Source: Tritrichomonas musculus (taxonomy: Eukaryota > Parabasalia > Tritrichomonadida > Tritrichomonadidae). From it: a stretch of DNA of 64,000 bases. The stretch's first letter is position 1, and the number at the start of each line of letters is the position of its first letter. Location: positions 2,294,001 through 2,358,000 of the forward strand of contig JAPFFF010000003.1 in the NCBI GenBank assembly GCA_039105265.1, read 5' to 3'. The notes beneath the pieces were generated by a model. That model did no database searches and was not told the DNA's origin. It worked only from the letters and a program-made list of their open reading frames with translations. Below, piece after piece: positions 11,376-19,765 of the stretch. The position numbers and the translations under genes were made by a program.

Positions 11376-12017
11376 ATGAGCTGCCCTTCGTGTCTCAACA
11401 TAGGATTTTTTATCTTTCTTACGGACGATGAGCAAGCAAGTTGTTTGGAACTATTTAAAAAAGCAAAACAACTCACTCATGCAGAAATATTAACAAATAT
11501 TATAAATTGGTGCATTTTACCAAATAAAACCCCTTTAAAATGCCACTTATTTGGAATTTATATTGATGAAGAAAAAAAAATAATTGGTTATTACCCACCA
11601 ACATTTCTTGAAATTGTGAAAGATTTTTTAAAACCAAATCAAACCCTTGAAAGAATGCAACGTTTTTTTAAAGATCAATATGTTAAAGGAAGGCCAATTA
11701 TAAACCTTGAAAATGATAACTCATTTAAACAATTTCTGAAAGATGGTTTTCAAATAGGAATTAATTATCAAACAATATCAAAACCATCACAATGGCGTTT
11801 TGGTTCGTTTAATATTACAAGAAATCCCATATGTTTCGAACCTGTTTTCAATCCATCACAATATAATCAAATCAATATTGAGCATCAAGCAATTACTAAT
11901 CAAAATGATTCACAACCAAGTCACTATGATTTAATGGTGAACTCAAAATGCCAAAAAGCGCGTCAAGCTAGTATTGATAAAAAAGATAGATTTGATGATA
12001 ATTATTACACAATTTAA
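11376..12017 (+). CDS. Unknown ORF paired with transposase-like ORF
   Basis: A 213-residue protein I do not recognise. It starts CPSCLNIGFF and has hydrophobic and charged segments but no clear catalytic motif. The TAA stop is followed five bases later by the start of the next ORF, in another frame. The two may be one gene with a frame change (a decayed transposon gene), a spliced gene whose junction I cannot find, or two adjacent genes. The 5' region could be a DNA-binding part of a transposase, which is inference only. Confidence 0.5.
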   Translation: MSCPSCLNIGFFIFLTDDEQASCLELFKKAKQLTHAEILTNIINWCILPNKTPLKCHLFGIYIDEEKKIIGYYPPTFLEIVKDFLKPNQTLERMQRFFKDQYVKGRPIINLENDNSFKQFLKDGFQIGINYQTISKPSQWRFGSFNITRNPICFEPVFNPSQYNQINIEHQAITNQNDSQPSHYDLMVNSKCQKARQASIDKKDRFDDNYYTI

Positions 12018-12022
12018 AAGTA

Positions 12023-13066
12023 ATGCTTCCATTATTAAAAAATAAACTTTTAAATAATGATTTCTTCAAGAACTTTGTTCCACATCCAAATATGAATTTA
12101 GAAAATCCAGATTTAGGATTGACTCTTTTGAAAAACCAGCTCGAAAATTTAACTGTATCTCCCACTCACAGAGAGTGGGATGATAAAGCAAAAGCCGTTG
12201 CATGGCATGAATATTTTCACAATTCTGCTATTGGAAAAGGTGTATATGAAATTATGCCATGTGAAAAAACCGTTAAAACTTTTTTTAAATCACAAATTAA
12301 ACAATATTATCAATCGCTTACAAACATAGATTCATTAGATGTTCTACTGAATGATTATATCACTAACTATCAAAAAAAAGGTATATTACCTAATTCTCCA
12401 GATAATACTATTTATTGTACAATTGCATTAGACGCTTGTAAAATTTCAGATCCATCAATAAAAAATGATTCAGAAAACGAGTTTGAGGAGAGTTCTCAAC
12501 TTGTTAAAGATGAACTGATTAAAATAAAAAATGAATTGACCAATCATATTGATATTATTGATATCAGACATCTTTCTATTGTTCAACAATTAATTTTTAT
12601 GAAAATAATACAAAATTCATTATCAAATAATGATGGAAGCATTTTTGATACTAAAGAAATGCAGCAAAATTTATTAACATTGGTTCAAGAAGTATGTCCA
12701 AAATTACCAAAAACAAAAAAAGTCAAATCAAAAAAATCTGATTCAATTCAGCAGAAAATCAATAAGCAAAACTACATCAATTTGCTTATTAAAAATGATG
12801 ATTTCAGAGAAATAAAATCATATCCTCCATTATATAAATCAAATGAATCAAGTGACAACCAAATGTTTGCATTTGCATTATTACCTCATGATGTGCGAAT
12901 GCATTCAATAATTGTTCATTTAAGTTCTTCCTCAGATGGACACATACATGATTTAGAAATGAGTAAAATAATTCAGATTTTAGGAAAATTACAAAAATTT
13001 AATTTTTCTCCTATAGTAGTAAGGTTAGGGGGTGCTACGCTCGGAGCTCGCTTCGCACACCCCTAA
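12023..13066 (+). CDS. Transposase-like protein, RNase H-type fold, 3'-truncated
   Basis: Of 347 residues, about the first 335 look like a DDE-type transposase. THREWDDKAKAVAWHEYFHN followed by a short helix and a segment ending IALDACKI resembles the helical part plus first catalytic-Asp strand (LDACK) of P-element/THAP9-like transposases. A later stretch, FAFALLPHDVRMHSIIVHL then an EMSKIIQIL helix and KFNFSPIVV, fits the following strands and helix. The last residues are read from the virus-like element that starts near 13022, so the gene lost its 3' part, including any later catalytic residues. The family call is tentative; a lineage-specific repeated family of other function is possible. 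Confidence 0.4.
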   Translation: MLPLLKNKLLNNDFFKNFVPHPNMNLENPDLGLTLLKNQLENLTVSPTHREWDDKAKAVAWHEYFHNSAIGKGVYEIMPCEKTVKTFFKSQIKQYYQSLTNIDSLDVLLNDYITNYQKKGILPNSPDNTIYCTIALDACKISDPSIKNDSENEFEESSQLVKDELIKIKNELTNHIDIIDIRHLSIVQQLIFMKIIQNSLSNNDGSIFDTKEMQQNLLTLVQEVCPKLPKTKKVKSKKSDSIQQKINKQNYINLLIKNDDFREIKSYPPLYKSNESSDNQMFAFALLPHDVRMHSIIVHLSSSSDGHIHDLEMSKIIQILGKLQKFNFSPIVVRLGGATLGARFAHP

Positions 13067-13071
13067 CACCT
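13023..13071. repeat. Hairpin at the left edge of the virus-like element
   Basis: AGGTTAGGGGGTGC on the left pairs imperfectly with GCACACCCCTAACACCT on the right around a short GC-rich loop. It lies exactly where the transposase coding sequence stops. It may be the element's tip (Maverick tips often begin AG) or a junction relic; the opposite tip was not found. Confidence 0.5.
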
Positions 13072-13469
13072 AATTCATTCAGTCTACCAAAAATTACATT
13101 TTTGTCATCCTCGACTTAATTAGTATATATACCCACCACAGTCGTGTGACAGCTAATTTAATTGACGAAAACCCCAAAAATCAGCTGTTTTTGTATTTAT
13201 TTTAGTGCTACTTGTGGCACAAGACTATAGATATATGTCTACGATCTATTAATATATGAAAATACTAATAGCGATAACCTAAAATAATGGCGAAAATAAA
13301 CTATTATAATAGGCGAAATCGGCTATATTAATATGAAACCGTTTCCAAACATTTCCATAGCAATGCTCATATACGACATATCGAGATTGTGTTCCAATAA
13401 AGTAGAACTAATAGTGGCATATAATGAAGGACTATTATAACATATAATGGATGACTAAATGTATAAACA
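13072..13469. other. Subterminal noncoding region of the virus-like element
   Basis: About 400 bases between the hairpin and the helicase with no ORF. It contains one short inverted repeat (GTGCTACTTGTGGCAC) near 13204. No other signal recognised. Confidence 0.4.
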
Positions 13470-15515
13470 ATGAGTTTGATATGTGAATTACATGAAAATT
13501 TTATCCGAATGAAACCAATGACACTGAACACTATGTTATACAGTTACGTACATGAAGATATAAAATATGAGTCTGTTAATGATTATAGATATGATGACGA
13601 TACTTCATACTCTTGTGAAACAAGGTCTGGTTCCCAGACTGCTAACGCAGATCCATTGAAAGAACAGCCGGTTGAAGTGCAAGATTCTTGTTACATACGA
13701 TGGCAGATGTTTGATGAGATACCTGAACGAGTATACAATATAGAGTGTGAAGGTTACTTCGATAAGAACGACAAACCGTTAGATGATGAAACAACGATTA
13801 AACACCTCACTAGTGGTGAACCACCAGTAAATATCGATGATGAACTAGAACTTTGTGATGAGAATGGCGATGTAATCGATTATATGGATTATTATTATTG
13901 TATGGATCACAACAAGTATGATTTACGTAAGATTACTAAACAAATTAGAACTAAGAAGTTCATATGTGAAGCTCCAATCGGCTCTGGTAAATCGACTGCT
14001 ATTCGTAAATGGATTTCGTCACATAATACAGAGAAGTTTATGGTAATTGTTCCAACAGTGAATATCGCTGAAGAGTTCTATACCAAGTTGAATAAAGATC
14101 TCAATATTCGATTATGTGTTAATGATAACGCGTTTAGTGAATTTCGTAAAGCTGTATATAATGAAGTTAACATAATTATTACTACTTACAACACTGCTTC
14201 CAAGTGCTTAGGCGACTTACTTGAAGAATACTACATGAAAGAGCAACGACTCGATTACTTCCTAGTGATTGATGAAGCACACATGTTACTACACCATATA
14301 GGATTAATAGAGATTACTAAAGAGTTCGATAAGGTAGCATTAATAAGTGCTACTGCTGATGATATTAAGAACTTCGCCTGCTTTAGAGATTACATAATCG
14401 TTAATCCACATATTGATGAGAGATATAAATGAAATATCTATGTTAATAAGTTGTTACCAGATGCTGATGAACAACGTGCTGCTATAGTTAACTTAATCGA
14501 TACTAAGATAATGAATTATGATAAGGTATTAGTGAAGATAGAAGATAAGAAAGAGTGTAATAGATTGAAGAATTGTTTGAGAGATAGATACAAGGTCGCT
14601 CTATATACAGGTGATAACAAAGAGATTAAGCTGAATGAAGATGGATTATTCGAAGAAGATGTTGATGTTATCATATCTACTTCATCAATACAGAACGGAC
14701 AGTCTATTAAAGAGAATATCTTATCTATATTCATCCAAACATACATCGATACTGTATCTAGTATTAAGCAATTTCTAGGTAGAAATCGAAATCGAAATTC
14801 GGATGTATATGTATATGTTCGATATGGGAAGCACATGAATAAGAGAAAGTACTCGATACCCAACAATCGATATGAACGACATTTAAATAGCTTACGTGAT
14901 AGAGCATGGAATGAAATGAGTATAGCGAATTGGGATGATGTATTATATAAATTCGGGCGTGTGCGATTCGGTAAAACAGATGATTCACAAAGTGAAGTTC
15001 TCGAAGAGAATGACGAATATATTATTGATTATGATTCACAAAGTGAAGTTCTCGAAGAGAATGATGAATGTATAAGTGATGATGATATCTCTGATAAACC
15101 TACTACTAATGAGATCGTTGATAAATCCACTACTAATGATGAGATCGTTGATAAATCCACTACTGCTAATGAGATCGTTGATAAATCCACTACTACTAAT
15201 GAGATCGTTGTAGAATCCACTACTAATGATGAGATCGTTGATACTTCGTACTCCGCTACCGCAGATGAATCCACTACTAATGATGAGATCGTTGATACTT
15301 CGTACTCTGCTACCGCAGATGAATCCACCAATGATACTACGTATTCCACTACAGCGGATGAACCTATTACAGATATAGAATTTACTAATAAAAGAGATCT
15401 ATATAATTATTATGGAATCGATGTTAAGACAATACCAGATGGGTATGAAGTTAATATGAGATATAACAGAGTTAATGGTAAGAGAGGCCGTGTATATAAA
15501 TTGGTGAAGAAGTGA
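13470..15515 (+). pseudogene. SF2 DNA/RNA helicase of the virus-like element (fossil)
   Basis: Helicase motifs in order: Walker A APIGSGKST, motif Ia VPTVNIAEEF, motif II IDEAH, motif III SATAD, a motif near ISTSSIQNGQS, and motif VI QFLGRNRN. The order and the QxxGRxxR form are those of superfamily 2; the layout recalls origin-binding or replication helicases of large DNA viruses (inference). The C-terminal third is a hydrophilic repeat region built on TTNDEIVDKS-like units of about 11-13 residues, encoded by tandem DNA repeats near 15100-15350. The gene is broken, with about one break. Helicase genes are not part of the core Polinton set, so this marks a special lineage or an acquired gene. 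Confidence 0.7.
15100..15350. repeat. Tandem repeats in the helicase tail
   Basis: Units such as GATAAATCCACTACTAATGA followed by GATCGTTG recur about seven times, and a longer TCGTACTCYGCTACCGCAGA unit occurs twice. They encode the Thr/Asp/Glu-rich tail. Because unit lengths are mostly multiples of three, the minus strand is open too. Confidence 0.75.
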
Positions 15516-15554
15516 GTTGACGATGCGTTTTCGATGTATTTTTCTCGTACTTAA

Positions 15555-15800
15555 ATGACAGCATTAACAGAACTCTTCGCAATGAATGATATGAATAAGT
15601 TGAAGTATGAACTCGCTAGACTTGTCGAATCGAAAGACTATAAGACAGTTAATACATTGTTACGTCGTAATCCTAATACATGGAAATTTAATACTCGTGA
15701 ACTTAATGAAGAGATACCATGTGATGATAGACACTTTACTAAGAGAAAGGGTGTAATGAAATTCGAGACAAGACCTCCACATGCAAAACCTAAAAAATAA
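15555..15800 (+). CDS. Small unknown protein, copy 1 of a paralogous pair
   Basis: An 81-residue basic protein. It shares with the ORF at 16267 the pattern DYKTxNTLxRRNPNxxKFxTRELNExIP, then FTKRxG. The two copies sit on either side of the conserved RNA block. Function unknown; the Arg/Lys richness would allow nucleic-acid binding (inference). Confidence 0.55.
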   Translation: MTALTELFAMNDMNKLKYELARLVESKDYKTVNTLLRRNPNTWKFNTRELNEEIPCDDRHFTKRKGVMKFETRPPHAKPKK

Positions 15801-15810
15801 ATCGCCGAGC

Positions 15811-16067
15811 AAAAACCAACCGTCTACGTGGATGCGTAATGCATTCGATATGAGATGATACGTACCCGGGATCCACGGAGTGGACTTTGCATGCAAATGA
15901 TACCATCCCATAAAGAGAAACACTGCATCCACTATGACTGGGGAAGAGACTGGAAGTCTTTTCATTACAGGGATTACATTTGTCGACAAATGCCTTCGTG
16001 CTATCTATACCACAAGTAATAGCTTACCACAAGGTGTTTAGTTCGCTAGGGCTCTATCACAAATATG
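15811..16067 (-). ncRNA. Conserved structured RNA candidate (copy A)
   Basis: Read on the minus strand. It starts near CATATTTGTGATAGAGCCC, shared with copy B at 60.3 kb, and ends in a T5 run (15815-15811) suited to Pol III termination. GTGGATGC (minus strand of 15925-15932) can pair with GCATCCAC (15828-15835), giving a long-range stem that closes a domain; copy B has the same pairing. Conserved words include AAACACCTTG, GGTAAGCTATT, ATCCCGGGT and GAATGCATTACGCATCCA. There is no conserved ORF. Identity to known RNAs is not recognised. Confidence 0.5.
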
Positions 16068-16088
16068 ATACAAAATAACACGAAAAAT

Positions 16089-16162
16089 CGGTACTGAGGA
16101 GAATCGAACTCATGCCTGCCGCCGAAGCTGGGAGACATGCTTCATGACTCTACGACTGTACC
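16089..16162 (-). tRNA. tRNA-like gene (copy A), 74 nt
   Basis: On the minus strand the sequence runs from GGTACAG to CAGTACC plus a discriminator G, exactly tRNA length. Acceptor pairing is 6 of 7 (mismatch at pair 6-67). The T arm has the canonical loop TTCGATT with 4 of 5 stem pairs and a Pol III B-box-like GAGTTCGATTC. T8 and A14 are in place. After one A there is a TTTTT terminator. D and anticodon stems are not convincing by hand, so it may be a tRNA mimic or a decayed tRNA. A 12-bp palindrome lies one base upstream. Confidence 0.45.
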
Positions 16163-16163
16163 C

Positions 16164-16175
16164 GTTAGCGCTAAC
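16164..16175. promoter_or_regulatory. 12-bp palindrome GTTAGCGCTAAC (copy A)
   Basis: A perfect palindrome one base from the tRNA-like 5' end. The same 12 bases with the same one-base spacing occur at 60468-60479, where the flanking DNA has diverged. It could be a protein-binding site, promoter or replication/recombination site (inference). Confidence 0.55.
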
Positions 16176-16266
16176 ATTTATTAGGTTCAGATTACATATT
16201 TAAACTGTATAATGCGAATATAGTATTGTTTTTGTGCGAGAAATGTGTGAGTTTAATTACATAGAA

Positions 16267-16620
16267 ATGAGTAAGAGTAAGAATACAACACAAACAAGTC
16301 TAGAAGAGTTATACACTACAGACGACTTAACAGTACTTAAACGAGCTATTACCGAGTTAACTGCTAAGAGAGATTATAAAACTCTTAATACTCTGTTCCG
16401 CCGCAATCCGAATGCTAGTAAGTTCGATACGAGAGAGCTTAATGAAGATATACCCCAAAAGAATAAACGATTCACGAAACGTAATGGTAAGCTCTGCAAT
16501 GTATCTAGAACAGTTCCACGAAAGCAGAATGAAGAAGAACAGAATGCATACACATATAAATCCAGGTATTATGATCCAAATTCGCGATCATTTAAATATA
16601 TAGATATATTCATTATATAA
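16267..16620 (+). CDS. Small unknown protein, copy 2 of the pair
   Basis: I take the ATG at 16267 (MSKSKNTTQ...), giving 117 residues; an upstream in-frame ATG at 16234 would add 11. It is the paralogue of the 15555 ORF: YKTLNTLFRRNPN and FDTRELNEDIP match, then FTKRNGK. The tail is longer and ends with a hydrophobic stretch. No known domain. The duplicate presumably arose inside the element. Confidence 0.55.
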   Translation: MSKSKNTTQTSLEELYTTDDLTVLKRAITELTAKRDYKTLNTLFRRNPNASKFDTRELNEDIPQKNKRFTKRNGKLCNVSRTVPRKQNEEEQNAYTYKSRYYDPNSRSFKYIDIFII

Positions 16621-16965
16621 TTGTTAATTTATAATACATATTAAAAAAAATGTTTATAAACATATATAATTTATTGTTTTACTTATTCTTTTTTGTTGAT
16701 TTTATCGATTTTCAAAAATAAGAAAAGATACTTCAAGAACTTTCATTGTAAATATGACCTTGACTATCATATTCAAAGAGACTGATATCACTACTACTTA
16801 TCATTATTTTGGTAAAAAAATTCAGAATAATAAATATTAAATATTGAATTTCAAACGAGATAGTACCAATATTTTATGGAAGTATATCAGAAAAGAATTA
16901 ATAATATTTAAATATTTTACTATTATACAATAAAAACAAATATAAAAACATAAATAAATATTTGA

Positions 16966-19422
16966 TCAATCAGTTTGAGTATTGGTCTGTGAGAAAGTGA
17001 GGCCAATATTTTCATCATCTTCACCTTCTCCGGACGCTAATTCATCTCCCTCATCTTTTTCAAACTTTATATTTTCAGCATCTTCAATTTCTTCTTCTTC
17101 TTCCTCCTCTTCTTCATCAATTTCTTCTATTTTACTTTTCCGAATTGATACAGTTCCTATTCCAACTTTCTCAGCGGCCACATTAAATGAAGCAATGGCT
17201 TCATCATGAGTATATTTTGACCTTTCATTTAATATTCGGTAAATTCTCAATATTGTATCAAATGATCCTTTAAGCTTAATCATTAAATCATCCCATTGTG
17301 AGCAGGCAGCTTCACAAAGAACAGCATAAAGGACAAATCTAATTTCAAGATATCTTGTGTCGCTGGCTTTAATTTTTCCTTCTTTAACTGTGGCCCATTT
17401 TTCTTGGATTTCAGAGAATATGTTGTTATTAAGCTCATTGATAATTCTTGACTTCAATTTATCAATTCCTTCATGTAAATATTTTGTTGCCATATCCAAT
17501 GCAGGTCTCATATCTAATACAAAATCAGTATTCTCATCACTATCAAGAACTTTATGAAAGATATTTTTGGGTCTATCACATAATTCATTTTCAATTTTAA
17601 CTAAATCTGCAATTACAGCTTCTAATTTTTCAATTTCTGTCAAATCTTTCAAATCATCTGCTGAATCAACTACTTCTTTTAGTCTTTTCAAAAAATACGC
17701 ATGATTATGCATTTCAAGATCAAAAAAAGTATAAACCGCATTTATTTCAGTTAAGGCATTTTCTGATATTTTTTTGAGTTCCTTAAATCGTAATAAAATT
17801 ACTTTTGGATCTTCTGCATAAAAAACAAAGTCAGGATCAACATTGGTAATAACTTCAGCTGATATCTGTTTTTCAATTGTCAGAAATGCATTTTTGATCT
17901 CTTCGATTGTAACTGAAATCCAACGTAAAAAGTCTTTCCTTGAAGGATTTATCTTCATTCCTTCATCAAAATCGAATGTTGCATAAACCCGATGAATTCT
18001 CCTCTTTTTTTTGCATTCTGTTGAAAATCGTTGTAAAAATTCAGTTAAGATACGTTTACATTGAAGAGTTAAATTCCCAGTAAAAATAGAATGAACTCTC
18101 ATAAAAAATTTGCCTAAATAATTTTGTCTCCTTAGAGCAATTTTTCGTTCATGCACTAAAAGCTTTTCTCTCAATTTTTGACGCCAAATTGAAGGATACC
18201 GCCACCTAAGATCACTAGCAAATGATTGTAATGATGGGGGCAAGGCACTTAATGAATGAAGTTCGTCGAAATCGAGTTGCATTAATAAATTTGTTGCACG
18301 AATTTGGCGGAAAAATTCATCAAGCTCATTTCCTATATCAGCTGTGAGGTGAAATGTTGTATCGTCCATCTCTGCAATAGATTTATTTGCAATTGTTTGA
18401 AGTTCATCAAATTCAACATCTTCGAGCTTTGCATCAAAAGCAATATCATATATACATAATGATTCCGTCTTTTCCACAACATTTTGATGTATTTTATCGA
18501 GAAGTTCTTTGAACCCAGGACGTGATACTGAATTTTGATCGTCAAATGAAGTAATTATCTTTTTAAATTGCTTTTCTCGATATCTGTCTCGCCAGGTATA
18601 AAAACAACGGAACGCGTTGTGAAGTTTGAATAGTTGTTTTTCGACTATAAATGTATTTGCTTGGTCTGTGACAAATTGTGGAAGATCAACAAATGAAGTT
18701 CTACGGTTTTGATTAAATGTAACAACTCCTGTACTTGAAAATACCGAATAGGTATTGCCTATCAGGTCTTTTGGATAACTTGGAGGAACTATATGATAAT
18801 CTAGCTCTTCTTTCTTAATTTTTTTGGCTGTATAAAAATTGTTACTATCACGAATATAAAGGTTTGAAAAAACATCGTCTTGAGTTTGAGTCATTGGAGG
18901 CAAAGAGGGCTTTGTTATTTGTCTTGAACTTTTTCTTCCTGATTTTTGAGGCTTCCATGAAATATTATTTGATATACGTGATGTTTTTTGCCTATTATGG
19001 AGTTTTAATTCTGGAATAGGTAAATCATCTATTTCCGTTTTTTGTGTTCTAGCTGTTTTAGCACGTCTATTCCTTGGATTTTTACTTGATCTTGCTGTTC
19101 TCGGCGCTTTCGGAGATCTTTCTGTTTTCGAGGAAGGAGGGCGAGGTGATTTATTTGTATTGTATAAAGTTAATTGAAGATCAGGAACATAATGAAGGGG
19201 AGAAATTCCATCTATAGTTGTTTCTAAAAAAGAAACCAGAATACCATCTTTGTATGCGGCAAGTAATGGAATGAAATAACGAACATCAGCAGTAATTTTA
19301 ATTTTTTTGTTACCATTGATTACTCGTGAAAAGAAAGAAGATATATTATCTGTAGTTTTGTCTTTTTGAGGAGCGTCAAAAAACCGATGGCATAGATTAA
19401 CTAGCTCATCTTCAAGTGTCAT
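16966..19422 (-). CDS. Dynein heavy-chain tail-like protein
   Basis: An 818-residue protein without an AAA motor. Residues about 254-290 (TFIVEKQLFKLHNAFRCFYTW, then RYREKQFKKI) resemble the segment before the tail of axonemal dynein heavy chains, where a short region with a conserved Trp and Arg/Lys cluster precedes DHC_N1. It is followed by long helical stretches. An early Ser/Pro/Arg-rich basic segment (about 90-190) is probably disordered, and the C terminus is a poly-Glu tail ending near TNTQTD. A stand-alone, tail-like axonemal protein is my best guess; a coiled-coil flagellar protein unrelated to dynein is possible. Start ATG at 19422. Confidence 0.5.
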   Translation of the reverse strand: MTLEDELVNLCHRFFDAPQKDKTTDNISSFFSRVINGNKKIKITADVRYFIPLLAAYKDGILVSFLETTIDGISPLHYVPDLQLTLYNTNKSPRPPSSKTERSPKAPRTARSSKNPRNRRAKTARTQKTEIDDLPIPELKLHNRQKTSRISNNISWKPQKSGRKSSRQITKPSLPPMTQTQDDVFSNLYIRDSNNFYTAKKIKKEELDYHIVPPSYPKDLIGNTYSVFSSTGVVTFNQNRRTSFVDLPQFVTDQANTFIVEKQLFKLHNAFRCFYTWRDRYREKQFKKIITSFDDQNSVSRPGFKELLDKIHQNVVEKTESLCIYDIAFDAKLEDVEFDELQTIANKSIAEMDDTTFHLTADIGNELDEFFRQIRATNLLMQLDFDELHSLSALPPSLQSFASDLRWRYPSIWRQKLREKLLVHERKIALRRQNYLGKFFMRVHSIFTGNLTLQCKRILTEFLQRFSTECKKKRRIHRVYATFDFDEGMKINPSRKDFLRWISVTIEEIKNAFLTIEKQISAEVITNVDPDFVFYAEDPKVILLRFKELKKISENALTEINAVYTFFDLEMHNHAYFLKRLKEVVDSADDLKDLTEIEKLEAVIADLVKIENELCDRPKNIFHKVLDSDENTDFVLDMRPALDMATKYLHEGIDKLKSRIINELNNNIFSEIQEKWATVKEGKIKASDTRYLEIRFVLYAVLCEAACSQWDDLMIKLKGSFDTILRIYRILNERSKYTHDEAIASFNVAAEKVGIGTVSIRKSKIEEIDEEEEEEEEEIEDAENIKFEKDEGDELASGEGEDDENIGLTFSQTNTQTD

Positions 19423-19765
19423 CTAGAAATTTTCAACTTTTTATGAACAGAATTCAATATTTCATTCAAAATCCAGTACGTTAATTAATTAATAGAAAAA
19501 TTCATAGAAGAGAAAAAATCGTTGTTTTTCATATCAATTATTAAACAAATTTTTTCTTTCATATGAATGAAAGAGGCTGAATCATTCATATCTTTAATAT
19601 TTTCTTTATCTGAGTCATTTGCCAAAATTATTATTATTAATTGGCAATGAGGGGCATCTTTATCAGCTTTTCGGTATATATTTAATCAAATATGGAATAT
19701 CATTGTAAATAACTAATAATATTTATTCAAATATAAATAAAAAAACATAATTTGGATTGAAAATA
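19423..19765. other. Intergenic region with solo MITE end
   Basis: About 340 bases. Near 19470-19488 lies AATCCAGTACGTTAATT, matching the inner end of the 5287-5534 element, here alone. Nothing else recognised. Confidence 0.5.

Larger units (their letters stand above)
13022..16625 (+). mobile_element. Virus-like, Maverick-associated element (fossil)
   Basis: A block of higher GC, rich in CG-containing codons unlike the host genes. It begins inside the transposase-like ORF. Parts in order: a terminal hairpin-like sequence, an SF2 helicase fossil, a small ORF, a conserved RNA block and a paralogous small ORF. The RNA block also occurs in the Maverick at 57.7-64 kb, which links the two elements. 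No integrase, capsid or polymerase gene is present, so this is a partial or unusual member. It is broken (about one break seen in the helicase). It still has readable genes, so it is probably not very old. The right edge is set by the return to AT-rich DNA and is approximate. Confidence 0.6.

Noticed and set aside
15029-15349. Minus-strand Val/Ser/Thr-rich ORF
   Set aside because: Shadow of the tandem repeats in the helicase tail.
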